A DNA stretch of 64,000 bases from Tillandsia leiboldiana (Eukaryota; Streptophyta; Magnoliopsida; Poales; Bromeliaceae), in assembly GCA_029204045.2 (NCBI GenBank), contig CM055060.1:53584459-53648458 (forward strand). The letters are read 5' to 3'. Below the pieces are notes generated by a model. It was not told where the DNA came from. It did no database searches and saw only the letters and a program-made list of their open reading frames with translations. This document shows positions 45,545-56,184 of the stretch, piece by piece (the stretch's first letter is position 1; every line of letters begins with the position of its first letter). The translations under genes and the position numbers were made by a program.

Positions 45545-45570
45545 ACTATGTTGTCTGCAGCCAACATAGT
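45545..45570 (-). other. DIS-like hairpin in B leader
   Basis: Sense arms ACTATGTTG and CAACATAGT form nine Watson-Crick pairs around loop GCTGCAGA (palindrome CTGCAG). It lies about 160 nt after the primer site and about 100 nt before the likely gag ATG. Versus N1 and N2, the second pair is C-G instead of T-A. Confidence 0.6.
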
Positions 45571-45729
45571 CGCCACCGAAGGAAGATATGTCAATCTCTC
45601 ACCCCATCCACTGGGAGAGTTTAAAACCCAATCAAGACTCTCGCAACAGAGTTACGACTCACACGTAAGTCATCCTAGGGTCCAACCACAAGCCTAGGGT
45701 TCCTAAGTCCTCACTGACCTACATCCTAG

Positions 45730-45741
45730 GCTCTGATACCA
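45730..45741 (-). promoter_or_regulatory. Primer-binding site (tRNA-iMet), B
   Basis: Minus strand TGGTATCAGAGC, 8 nt inside the 5' LTR. Confidence 0.9.
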
Positions 45742-45749
45742 CTCTAATC

Positions 45750-48700
45750 TGTCACGCCCCGGGTCGAAACTGCGACCCGGCTCGCCAACAAATCCGCCGC
45801 CCATCCGGAAGCCCCGTATGAACGTAGCGTCTAACCTGTAAAAGATCATCTATACTATACAGATATCAGAGCTGAAAAGTAAATACTGAACTGAAGTAAA
45901 TACAACTCTAGGTATAAGTACAGACCCAGTCCTCACATAAATACAAAAGTCCCTCAAAGTAAAAGAGTACAACTCAATCCTCACTACAAGATCGCTCAGC
46001 AAAACTCTCAAAAGGTGAGGGTACAGCTACTCTCAGGGCGACATCTGGTAGGGATCTAACTCGCGACTCCCTTACCTCGATCAGCTGGATCAGCAACCTT
46101 TGCAGCAGGTACAGAAGTAGAGGTCCCTGGGGAAGAAGACACCACGACGGGTGTGAGACCTACATCCCAAGTAGTTCTCAGTGGGTGCCGCCAACAAGCC
46201 CGACGGTCTGCCCACTAAGTCTACTAGAGGCAAAAGTAAAGATGCAATGCTGAGAAGAAAAACTGATGAATAACTCTACAGCTACTATGCCTCTAACTAA
46301 ATGCTCAAGGGTGAAACAGAAAGAAATCAGGTACCACTACTAACCCTCATCTCAATCACCCAATCTATACTGACTGCCACATCGGGTCCAGTCAAACCTG
46401 CGCCTACCTACTGCCGTTACGTCCACGGAGGAGCGGCCTTACGTAGGGCGTCCGTGACTGCCAAACTGGCCAGCCAGAGGGACAGTGTCGACAAAATCGC
46501 AATAGCAAGTAACCCGCCTAGCTCCGGAGTGGCACTCGAGGGGCGCGACCCCACCGAGTAAAGTATCTGCGCATCTATGTCGAGCTCAATGTGGCCCATG
46601 CAGGCTATAATCCAAATCCACGATCAACAAGATCGACTGTAATCAAAAGAACCCTGTCTCACTCACTGGCTGGAACACAACACAGCCGAGACCCCCTGTC
46701 CCTCAGACAGTAAACAAAAGACACTCTGATCAATAACTCACCATCTGACTCCACTCGGTCCCCCAACACGAGTGTACATGCACCCCACTAATAACCCGAC
46801 CCCTCGCCCCCTATCTGGGCGAGGAAGAACTAAGTCCGGATGACATAGTGATGATAGTGAAAGTGTCTAAAGCAATAAAGTAACCTAGCCCAAGTTGGAG
46901 TTTTCTACTAGTCTGGTCGAACATGCTGCATATGACAGGGGTGCTAGGTCAGTCCGAAGATACAATAAAATAAGGATGTGGTGGGGAAAAATAATAAGAA
47001 CACATGATAAACTGAATACTGATGAATGCCATCTCATGCTCTCTAACATGTATACTGGAGATAAGAATAGTACATGCACATCCCTAAACAGCTAGAATTA
47101 GTGTACAGATCGCAATTCGTGAAAGCGAGGCCACCCACCTGACCAGTCGAGCTGTCAAAGTCCTACAGCTGATAATACCAGGAAAGCAGCTACACAAAGT
47201 CCAACGGGTCCACAGCCTGTCCACGACTGCTCCTGGGTACAAAAATAGAGCTGTCGATACACTTCATTCCCCCAAAACTGTCAGAATTTTACACTGAATT
47301 TCAGCTGCGAAGATGTGCAAAAATCACCTGCTAAAAGTCCTCGAAAAAATCCAAATAAAATTCCCTGCGATCTACGCGTCGATAGCTTCGAAACGAATAC
47401 CTGCACGTCCAATTCCGAGTTTTCTACGCTGAGAGATAAATCCGGCAAGAGAAACACCTCATTCATAACTGTAACAAATTTTCACAGATACAACTCGGGA
47501 AGAAGAAAGCTTCTCACCTTCGAAGCAACCTCAGAAAATTCTGAGAAAAATCCAGGAGATTCCTCGCGAGAACTAGATGAATTTTTCCTTTTGAATCACC
47601 TCGATCTGATGTCGGTACGCAAGTTATGGCCGAACTCTGCGGTGCTGTCCAAAATCCACGAAGAAAAAGGAGCACCAGAAAGCTCCAAAACCTTAAAATC
47701 GAAAGAAATCAGTGAAATCTCTGAATATCAAATGTTGGAGTCCTACGTCATGAGTACGACGGCGCAAAAATCGCTAAAAAAAAAAACGGATCGGAGTGAG
47801 TCGGGGGATCTGCGCACTAAAACGCGACGAAACGGGTCGATGAAGACGAAGCGTCACTGTGCGCCGCGTCGCAGATGAAGTTGAACAGATGATCTCCTAA
47901 AATCTCCAAAGTCCTCCAAGGGATGCTGCTAGATGAGAGAAATATTTCCTCTGTAGAACTCTCTGTGAAACTGGGCTCAGAAAAGGGTCAAATGGGCCCC
48001 CCAAAGGCTCTATTTATAGCCAAATCCCTTTAGTGGGCCTTTGGCGGATTCGGGCCCATTTTCCGGGCGCCCGAATCCGCCAAGCGGTCGGACGAGCCCC
48101 CATCCGACCCGCCCGGAAGTCCCTGGTGACGACACGTCACCCCAAAATAGGGGACAGCCATGCGGAGGCCCTCACAGTGCGCCACGTCGCCCCCTCCGCG
48201 GGCGGGGTGGTAGGTGGGGCGGAGCGCGGACGGCGCGACGCGTGGCGCACTCGAGTGCGAGGTGCCACGTGTCGGCCGAGCGCTGCCCCGTGCACCGTCG
48301 GTGGCGTCGTGGACCGCGACCACGTGAGCCCGCCAATGCAGTGCCGCCACGCGTCGCACACCCGGTCCACCATGCAGCGCCAAAATTCCCTGAGCCGCGC
48401 TGCGCACACCCGCCAGTCCAGACGCGCCACGTGGCCCGCCCCGCGGTCCATGCACCCGCGCGCCTTCCCCGTGGACCGAGCGGCGTGAGCCGGCCAATGA
48501 CAGGCCGCCACGTGGCTCCCGCCGGTCCACGGTCACCCCCCATGCACCGTTTTACCCCGAAAACTTCCGGTAGCCCGTTTTTGGTCATCCAGACTCCAAA
48601 TTTAACAAGCAAATAGCCGTTTTCAAGTGTTTTTCCGTGCTGAATCCAATTCCAACCCCTGTTTGGCCAGAATCCTTCTAAAAATTTCGGCAAACACAGC

Positions 48701-48841
48701 CGACGGCCAATACAGTAAAAGATACCTCACAGGGTCCATCTGTGGCATCTCCTTGATGCACTATGGGCCCGATACACCAATAACAGGTGTTCTAAGCTGT
48801 GGATTCACCAGGAAAGCTGCATGGGGTTTACGGTCACCACA
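45750..48841 (-). repeat. 5' LTR of B (3.1 kb)
   Basis: On the minus strand it starts TGTGGTGACCG at 48841 and ends GGGCGTGACA at 45750. CACGTG occurs at 48266, 48321, 48428 and 48509 in the GC-rich U3 (48040-48540). TATA box 48011-48018. Similarity to the 3' LTR is obvious in U5 but much weaker across the GC-rich block. Confidence 0.82.
48011..48018 (-). promoter_or_regulatory. TATA box of B 5' LTR
   Basis: Minus strand TATAAATA just downstream of the GC-rich CACGTG block; start site expected near 47985. Confidence 0.7.
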
Positions 48842-48900
48842 CCGCACCGCCGGACGACCACTTGGGCAGCTTCCCTACGTCAAGGGCATCAACCCTATTC
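48842..48900. other. Unassigned 59-bp flank of B
   Basis: Short unique-looking sequence between the B LTR and the gap. It matches none of the elements here and does not continue the left flank of B. Confidence 0.5.
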
Positions 48901-49000
48901 NNNNNNNNNNNNNNNNNNNNNNNNNNNNNNNNNNNNNNNNNNNNNNNNNNNNNNNNNNNNNNNNNNNNNNNNNNNNNNNNNNNNNNNNNNNNNNNNNNNN
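48901..49000. other. Assembly gap (100 N)
   Basis: Placeholder gap. To the right the sequence starts in the middle of the S2 interior (equivalent to 42145 of S1), so up to about 9.6 kb of S2 could be missing if S2 was complete. Confidence 0.95.
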
Positions 49001-49038
49001 AAATTTTTGTTGTATGGTGATAGCAACAAAAATATCTT
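49001..49038 (+). mobile_element. S2 interior fragment left of N2
   Basis: 38 bases match S1 at about 42145-42182. The match resumes at 60479, after N2, so N2 inserted into S2. Confidence 0.88.
49034..49038 (+). repeat. Target-site duplication ATCTT (left) of N2
   Basis: Repeated at 60479-60483. One extra C (49039) separates it from the LTR. Confidence 0.8.
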
Positions 49039-49790
49039 CTGTCACGCCCCGGGGTCGAAAATGCGACCCGGCTCGCCAACGATCCGCCACCTATGCCAAA
49101 CCCGCATAGGTGAAGCGTCATACCTGCAAGAAAAAGTAATACAGCTAAACAGATATTCAGGTATAAATAAAATCTGCTGTAGACCAAATCAATCACTGTA
49201 CAACTGGAAAATAAAACAAACAATGTCATCTGCCCAAAAATGATAATCATGCAGAATCCTCATATACAAACTAGAACTCAACCGGGCGGTATCTCCAATA
49301 AATACATCAGTGTACAGGCTCTCAATACATAACAATCCTCATACAACAGTCTCTAAGGAGGAAAATAAAAATAACTAATCTACTGAAGCTCTTCTCAGAA
49401 GGGGTACCGCTACACTCCAACGACGGGTAGGGAACTAGCTCGCGACTCCCTCGCCTCGGTCAGAAGGATCAGCAACAGGAACAACAGGAACCGGATAGAA
49501 GTTCCTGTGGGAAAAGACACACACGACGGGTGTGAGAACTACGTCCCAAGTAGTTCTCAGTGGGTGCCGCGAACAAGTCCCGACGGTCTGCCCACTAAGT
49601 CCACTAGAGGCATAAAGTACAAAAGCAGTGCTGTAAGAAAGCTGGGAAAAGTAAATCTACAGCTACTATGCCTCTATCTAGATGCTCAAGGAGTGGGACA
49701 GAAAGAACATGATGCCCAAAACTAACTTCATCTCTGATCACTCAATCTGAAATGACTGCCTCCTCGGGTCCAGTCAAGCCTGCGCCAACC

Positions 49791-49907
49791 TACTGCCGTT
49801 ACGTCCTGAGGAGCGGACTTACGTAGGATCTATGCCGTTAGTCCCGGAGGAGCGGACTTACGTAGGATCTACTGCCGTTACGCCCGGAGGAGCGGACTTA
49901 CGTAGGG
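49791..49907 (+). repeat. About 40-bp tandem triplication in N2 LTR
   Basis: Three units, each TACTGCCGTTACG-like followed by GAGGAGCGGACTTACGTAGG. The other N2 LTR has it at 56940-57059. The B LTRs have one unit (about 15648-15690 and 46408-46450), so this is an expansion specific to N2. Confidence 0.88.
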
Positions 49908-50154
49908 CGTCCATGACTGCCAACACCAGCACAGCCAGAGGGACAAATGCAACGACAAGTCGCGATAGAAAAGCTCAATCTCACGCCGGTATAACAAACC
50001 CGGTCTCGCCTACTCCGGAGTGGCACTCGAGGGGAGCGACCCGCTCGAGTAAAAAGTAACCCATCTCAAGTATCTCTGTCAAGCTCAAATGGGCTCATGC
50101 AGGCTATGATCCACGATCAAACAGATCGGTAACTCCAAGCTCAAAGCACAACTC

Positions 50155-50491
50155 AGTCGGAAAAAGAACCTCGACTCGAACAGGAATAGCCCAACACACT
50201 CTCACAGCTATGTCGGAGAACCCTCAACGACTCAATCTGATAAATGCACAGACCATGGCTGAGTCGGGAAACCTCCACGACTCGATCTGCCAGAACCCCA
50301 AGATCCTCAAGGCTAAGTGGGAGAACCACCTCCACCACTAAATCAGAGAAACAACCTCTAGATCACACTCTGCCAACTCATGGCACCAAGTCGCATCCAC
50401 TGCGAGAAACTGTCTCAACAGGCCAAACAGGCCAAACGTCGCATCTACTGCGAACAATTGCCTCAACAGGCCGACATCGCATCCACTGCGA
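50155..50491 (-). other. Series of spaced inverted repeats in N2 LTR
   Basis: Seven short inverted repeats spaced about 40-70 bp: AGTCG/CGACT (50155), GTCG/CGAC (50212), GAGTCG/CGACTC (50261), AGTGG/CCACT (50316), then TCGCA/TGCGA at 50391, 50439 and 50477 with 5-nt loops. The first four share loops of GGAGAACCCTC type. They lie in the transcribed part of the LTR and recur in the 5' LTR at about 57300-57650. Confidence 0.55.
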
Positions 50492-52345
50492 AACAGCTGG
50501 ACTCAACAGGCCAAACAGGCCGAACATCTCAACCACTTGACCCAATGAAGGGTCCGGGAACACCGAAAGACTAGAACCTACAACCCAAATCAAACAAGAA
50601 CAGGCTCTAGGCATAGCCTCTCGTTGTTCTCGTCCCAAGAAAAGGCAGACCTTAGAACCCAGACCACTCGAATCATCTCGGTGGTTAATTTATAGGAAAA
50701 ACTGTGACATTTCTTACTGAAGCCATCCGATCTGTAAGAAATCCATATTTAATGATTTTTAGTTCTGCTTAGGAAAACAGTTGAAACCAAGTTTTATATC
50801 TAAGCCTCGAAGGGCTAATGCCTTCGTCCAATCAAACAGGAACAGACTCAGGCGGACCCTACGATGCTTGGAAGAAAATATTGGTTGACAAAAATCATAT
50901 GTGTGTCCAAAAAGGTTCTGGGTTAAGGTTCTGCTAACACTGATCTACCGCTGCCACTAGCACAGCGGCGACAGATAAAACAAGAAAAATAAAACATCTC
51001 GGGACCGCCGTCTACCCAAACGGCTCCCGCTACAGATGAACAACCAACTACATCTACCAGACGCCACTCTGCTCCAAGCACGAGTGTAACATGCATCCCA
51101 CACTAAAAGATAACTCCTGACCACTCGGCCCACTACCCGGGCGAGGAAGAACACTATGTCCAGGAAAGATAGAAGTGTGGATGTCTAAAGCAGAAATAAC
51201 CCTAGCCCAAGTGAGGGTTTTCTACCAGTCTGGTTACACATGCAATCATATGACAGGGGTGCTAGGTCAAATTCCAAGATAACAATAATCAACAGCTTGT
51301 AGGGAAGGACAATAAATACATGATGATCTATCAACATCAGGAACATCAATTCCTATAATCTAGCATGCTATATAAAACACATCTATAACATGCAAGTCCC
51401 TACACAGATAGAATTAATGCACAGTCCATAGGTCGTGAAGACAAGGCCACCCACCTGGAAATGCTAACTGTCCGGAGTCGCACAGCTGAGAAAGTCCAGA
51501 AACAGATATCTCTACACACCCACCAATCCAACAATACAGGAACAGTGATCAATACCTCCTGGGTACAAAAACACAACCCAAAGTTACACTTAATTCCATA
51601 AAATCCAAGCATCACAAATCTGCTGGGAACAGTCCCCTTAATGCGAAATTTTCACCTGTAAAACGAACTCCAAAAATTCCAATAAAAATATCACAGCGAG
51701 CGTCTCGTCGAGACCTTCGAAATGGGTACCTGCACGCCCAAATCCGAGCCCCGTAGGCCGAGTTACAAATTCCACAGTACAGGTGCGCAAACACTCACAA
51801 CCACACAACTGTAAACTCAAACACAGATAAAAAGGGGAATAGTATACCTTCGGGCAAGCCTCAAAAAAATCCCAGAAAAATACAATGATAATCCTTGCGA
51901 CGAGTAGATCCAAAAAGTGTATAGGCTCATCTCGATCCGACACTCGGGTGCGGAGATAAAATTCCGGCAAGGGGCCGCTGTCCAAAAACTCCACCAGAAA
52001 ACAGCGGCTTAGAAATGCTTCGAAAACCGTGTCAAAAACTCTGAATCCAGCAAGATGATCAACACGAAAATCGAAGACGTACCTCTCATGATTCCAACGC
52101 CGCAGAAATCGTCCAAAAATACTGACGGAGTAGCTCGGTAGACCTCTCAGATCAACTGCGACGATAACGGGCCTCCGATGAAAAATCGCCACACTGCGCT
52201 CCGATGCCGAAGTCGTCGATGCCGCGGCTTCCAAAAAATCCGGGCCTCCGCCAGAAGATGCGCAAGATGAAGATCTCCAACTTTGCTAAAGGGCCCATGG
52301 GCAGGGGAGCTCGGGAAAGGGGGCAAAACTCCCCCACAAGACAGC

Positions 52346-52353
52346 TATTTATA
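52346..52353 (-). promoter_or_regulatory. TATA box in N2 3' LTR
   Basis: Minus strand TATAAATA just after the GC-rich block; same at 59498-59505 in the 5' LTR. The transcribed LTR part would then be about 3.3 kb long. Confidence 0.7.
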
Positions 52354-53328
52354 GGCCCAGCCCGAAAATCCGAATTTTGGACTTTTGGCCCAAAGTTTCG
52401 GGCGCTGGCACTTCCGGGCTGCTACAGTACCGGGCCGGGCCCGTTACTGTTCACGCCCGAAATCCCCCAGGCCCGCCACGCGTCCCATTCCTGCTCCCCG
52501 CACCCGGCGCACGCCACCGCGACGAACCACGGGGACGCCACGTGTCGCGACCAGAGGTCGTGCACCGGTGCGCCCGGACCAACCACGGGGCGCCACGTGG
52601 CGCCCCCACGACGCCTCCAACCGCGCCCACGCCGCGCCCACGTGCGCCACTGTGCGCGGCCGCGCCGCCCGCGGCCCCGTGCCGGGCACGCATCCCGAGG
52701 CAGACCCTGCCGCTGCGTGGACCGCGCGCACCAAGACCCGCCAACAACCAGCCGCCACGTGTCCGCTCCGGTCCACCGTGCACCCGCGCCATCCCGTGGA
52801 CCGCGCCCACTGCGCCCGCCAACCGGGAGGCGCCACGTGGCCAGCGCCCGGGTTGCACGCCTCCGCGGTGGACCGCGCACCTCCGCCGCCGCCAGCCGCC
52901 GCGCTCCGCCGCCCGCCGCCGCCGCCGGCGCCCCTCCGGCGGCCGGAACAGTACCAAAATCCTCGAAATGCGTGTTTTCGCATCCGGACTCCGACAAATA
53001 CAAATAAATAGTCCATCTTGACCGTTTTCGCGCGCTGAATCCAAATCCGAAGTCCGATTTGCCAAATTCCTCTTCTAAAATTTGCCGAAAATTTCCGGAG
53101 AAGTGTTCTTTACTCAAATTTCGCGCTGAGTCCAATTTAATAACCATTTCGCGCGGAAACCACATCAAAACATCCGACGGGGTCCTCCGATCACTCACGT
53201 GATCCAGTATACACCCGGAGTCCATCACTTGAGTCCAAATTGGTGCAGAAACACCGTCGACATGCCACATAGGCCTCCAGAAGCTGCTAATCGCACTGTA
53301 GAAGCCCTGCGGAGATCTGGGTCACCAC

Positions 53329-53341
53329 ATCCTCCCCCACT
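53329..53341 (-). promoter_or_regulatory. Polypurine tract of N2
   Basis: Minus strand TAGTGGGGGAGGA next to the 3' LTR, identical to B. Confidence 0.88.
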
Positions 53342-54740
53342 AAAAGAAAGTTTCGTCCTCGAAACTAGCTCAACCCAAAAGGTGCCACAAAACAAGGGTA
53401 GGTACATAACACTGCCGTCTCCAGCTCTCAAGTCACCTGTCACTCCCCGTGATTACTCCACAACAACAACAACAACCGGTACGGCATGGCCCAAATTGCA
53501 TAATTCTCTCATCTCATGAGCCAGAATTTGCAACGGCATCCCTCGTACCACAAGTACTCGCAGATCTCAAAGGAAACGAGTCATCACGGGCGAGGAATCC
53601 ACAAGCCTAACACTCCTGAGCTGAGACGTGGAAGGAAAAGGCTGGGGGAAAAGAGAGAACAACCAATGTAGCACGCACCAAAATCGCTCCCTAGTGCCAG
53701 CTCAACCAGGCGATCCGAAACATACCCCATACGGTCGTCCAGAGAAAAGAAGCCCTAATCGGCTAGGGTCCCCGCTCAAACACTCTCGGATCCTGACCAA
53801 CCGCAGGGACTGCTTCACCGCAGTGTACCGTCAAAAGGGACCCTCAGGGACACAACCTCGAGCCCTGTTCCTCAACGGTCCCACCCAGCGCCAACTGTGG
53901 AACCACTAAACTCAACCCCGAAAAGCTATCCGGCTCCAGGTATCCGCCACCACAGTGGCCCTGTCGCGGTGATACTGAATGCTCAAGAATAACCCAATGG
54001 TAACTCCACAGCCACTAAGGGAGGCACCACTAACACAAAGGTCCATCCCCCATCTCTGGCAAAGCTGCAATCGACGCTAGTACCAGTCTCATCATCCATT
54101 CGCCATGCTCTCCTGGCACTGCGAAATCCAACAAGCTCCTCACCTCAACAATAAATGTTGATCTCAGCCAAACTCAAATAGCATCCACATTGGCCGGAAA
54201 TCCACCGCCGCTCCTATGGCTAACACAATGTGACCCAATAAGGTAAGCTTCTAAAGCTAAAACTTGTATCTCAATAATCTGGCATACAGCTTCATCCACA
54301 CAGCATGGTAACACATCCACCAGTGCTCCTCATGCTCCCAGCTGCTCAGGGAGTAGATCATAGTATCCCTGGAGGATCTAGTTACCAAAGCAATCAAGTA
54401 CAGCTGGAGCACAATTCCTCAAACCAAAAGAGTGGCAGGGCGCTAATCAATCCAATTGGCCTTACTAAAACATAATGCCCCTACCGTGACCTGAACACCA
54501 TCTTGGCGAAATACTCAGCCGTAAGATTCCAAAATCTGTACCTGCATCAATCGTACAACTGCCGGAGTATAATTCCATCAAAAGGTCCAGAATAATACTT
54601 GGACCTGTCTACACTCGACCCATAAAAGGCCCTCACAATCGTGTATCAACGATGTGGCATCACCACCGTATATCAACGGCGTGGCACTAGGTCAAACAGA
54701 CCCCTCGATCCATCAGATCCTGCAACTGCGCCATCAGCTC

Positions 54741-54965
54741 TCACAGCTCTACTGGCAATATCCAATGAGGTGCTGCCGAGGGTGGCGCGGTTCCCCGAAC
54801 CACGCCAAACTCAATCTCTATCTCCCTAACCGGCGGCATTATCAGCAGCTCAGGTGAAATCACACCCGGAATCTCGTGGCAACAGAGATATCTTTGGGTC
54901 CCGGTGCCGCCGTAAGCACCTCTCACACTGTCGCTATAACCAGTGTGCTCTAACGACCTCAACAA
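54741..54965 (-). pseudogene. Relic of gypsy pol linker in N2
   Basis: The minus-strand frame keeps EIPGVISPELL, MPPVREIEIEFGVVRGTAP and APHWILPVEL, aligning with B residues just before the RT. It is the same patch that survives in N1. Confidence 0.7.
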
Positions 54966-55981
54966 CCAAATCTCCTCTCGTCTGCCTCGCAGAAGGTCAA
55001 AGTCCTCACCTTCCGCAGTCTAACAAATTCACGCTACCGCTGCGCCACTCCGATATAGAGGTTGATGCTGCCATCGGGGTCCACCCGATCTCTGGCATCT
55101 CGGGAACCCGTTATCCAGGAAAAATAAAATCAGAAATATCTCTGCCGGCCGATCTGTCCTCCATCACCCGGCGCCAAGCGCCAATATCCAGAACTCGCCT
55201 CTGGCGGCAGATCCCTATCCCAAGGAACTGCAGCGCCATGCTCCATACACAATGCCTACCCATCGAAGCGACAATAATCCAAAACGGATGGACCAACTAC
55301 ACTGAAATGTATCCTAGCGCAAACCATTCCCCGTCAAACATATCCTATGCGCCTCAACCCTCGGAACCTGGAGCGTGCAGTTCAACAATTGCATAAACTC
55401 CCTAGCACAGGGAGGCTCTCCGAGAGTCTCTCCATCACCACCAACCCCAATTCTGCCTACAAAGGCTCCAACTCAAACCTATGAATCGGGATGGTTCAGA
55501 CTGCCGGGACTGGCTCCATCGATCAATGATGTCCCTAAGCTCAGCTACTATCCACTATCCACCCTGCCTCGGTGCCTCGGCACTGCTCGTCGGCACGGAG
55601 GGGGCTGCTCGCTCCATCGGCGCCACTGGTACAACTGAAGATACCACTGCATAGGAAGAAAGTACTGGAGGACACTCAAGCGGTACTGCCACTGGCTATG
55701 CTCTCTGCTCCAACAAGCGCATCAAACGTTCCATGGCTTCTTCCTGGCATCGGACAGCCTCCGACGTCTGTGCCATCTGGATCCATAACTCTTGGGTCTC
55801 GCTCTGCTCTGATAGCTCTGCCTCCCGCTGCTCGGGTTACTAATCAGATGCGGAAAGCGCATTCCTCACAGCACGACGTCTCACAAGCATCGTAGACCAC
55901 TGCACAATAACAAACATCAGGACACAACAACCATACGACCCAATCCAGCGAAAGTCTAAGACATGTTATCAATTCCACAGC

Positions 55982-56007
55982 ATTATGTTGTCTGCAGCCA
56001 ACATAAT
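55982..56007 (-). other. DIS-like hairpin in N2 leader
   Basis: Sense arms ATTATGTTG and CAACATAAT give nine Watson-Crick pairs around loop GCTGCAGA (palindrome CTGCAG), about 160 nt after the primer site. Confidence 0.6.
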
Positions 56008-56164
56008 CGCTTAGGAGCCTAAACATGCCAATCACTCATCCCGTCTCTTGGGAGAGGTACAAACTCGATCAGGACTCTCGCTAAAAGTCACGACTCTCAC
56101 GTGGTCATCCTAATGTCCAACCACAAGCCTAGGGTTTCTAAGTCCTCAATGACCTACAACCTAG

Positions 56165-56176
56165 GCTCTGATACCA
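56165..56176 (-). promoter_or_regulatory. Primer-binding site (tRNA-iMet), N2
   Basis: Minus strand TGGTATCAGAGC, 8 nt inside the 5' LTR. Confidence 0.9.
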
Positions 56177-56184
56177 CTCTAATC

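Larger units (their letters stand above)
14986..48841 (-). mobile_element. B: Tekay-type gypsy element split by N1b and S1
   Basis: On the minus strand it reads 5' LTR (45750-48841), primer site, leader, gag, protease, [S1 inserted], RT, RNase H, integrase, [N1b inserted], chromodomain tail, polypurine tract and 3' LTR (14986-18082). Removing the two insertions leaves about 11.4 kb. The junctions of both insertions have clean 5-bp target duplications, so the interior is one continuous element. Its two LTRs, however, differ clearly, and the flanks CGTGA (left) and CCGCA (right) do not match, so the LTR pair may be recombinant or the right side mis-joined near the gap. Gag and pol carry several frameshifts and stops. 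Confidence 0.82.
49040..53328 (-). repeat. 3' LTR of N2
   Basis: Contains a roughly 40-bp tandem triplication (49791-49907), a series of spaced hairpins (50155-50491), a TATA box (minus, 52346-52353) and a GC-rich U3 (52440-52960) with CACGTG at 52539, 52594, 52639, 52756 and 52834. The frames open across the GC-rich block on both strands are composition artefacts. Confidence 0.92.
53329..56184 (-). other. N2 internal domain, non-coding
   Basis: From the primer site it has about 250 nt of leader like B, gag-like remains (55650-55920), a protease/RT linker relic (54741-54965), an RT-like scrap at about 54290-54400 matching the region after the B catalytic motif, and a conserved GTTTCGAGGACGAAAC stretch near the polypurine tract. 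All frames are broken. Confidence 0.82.
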
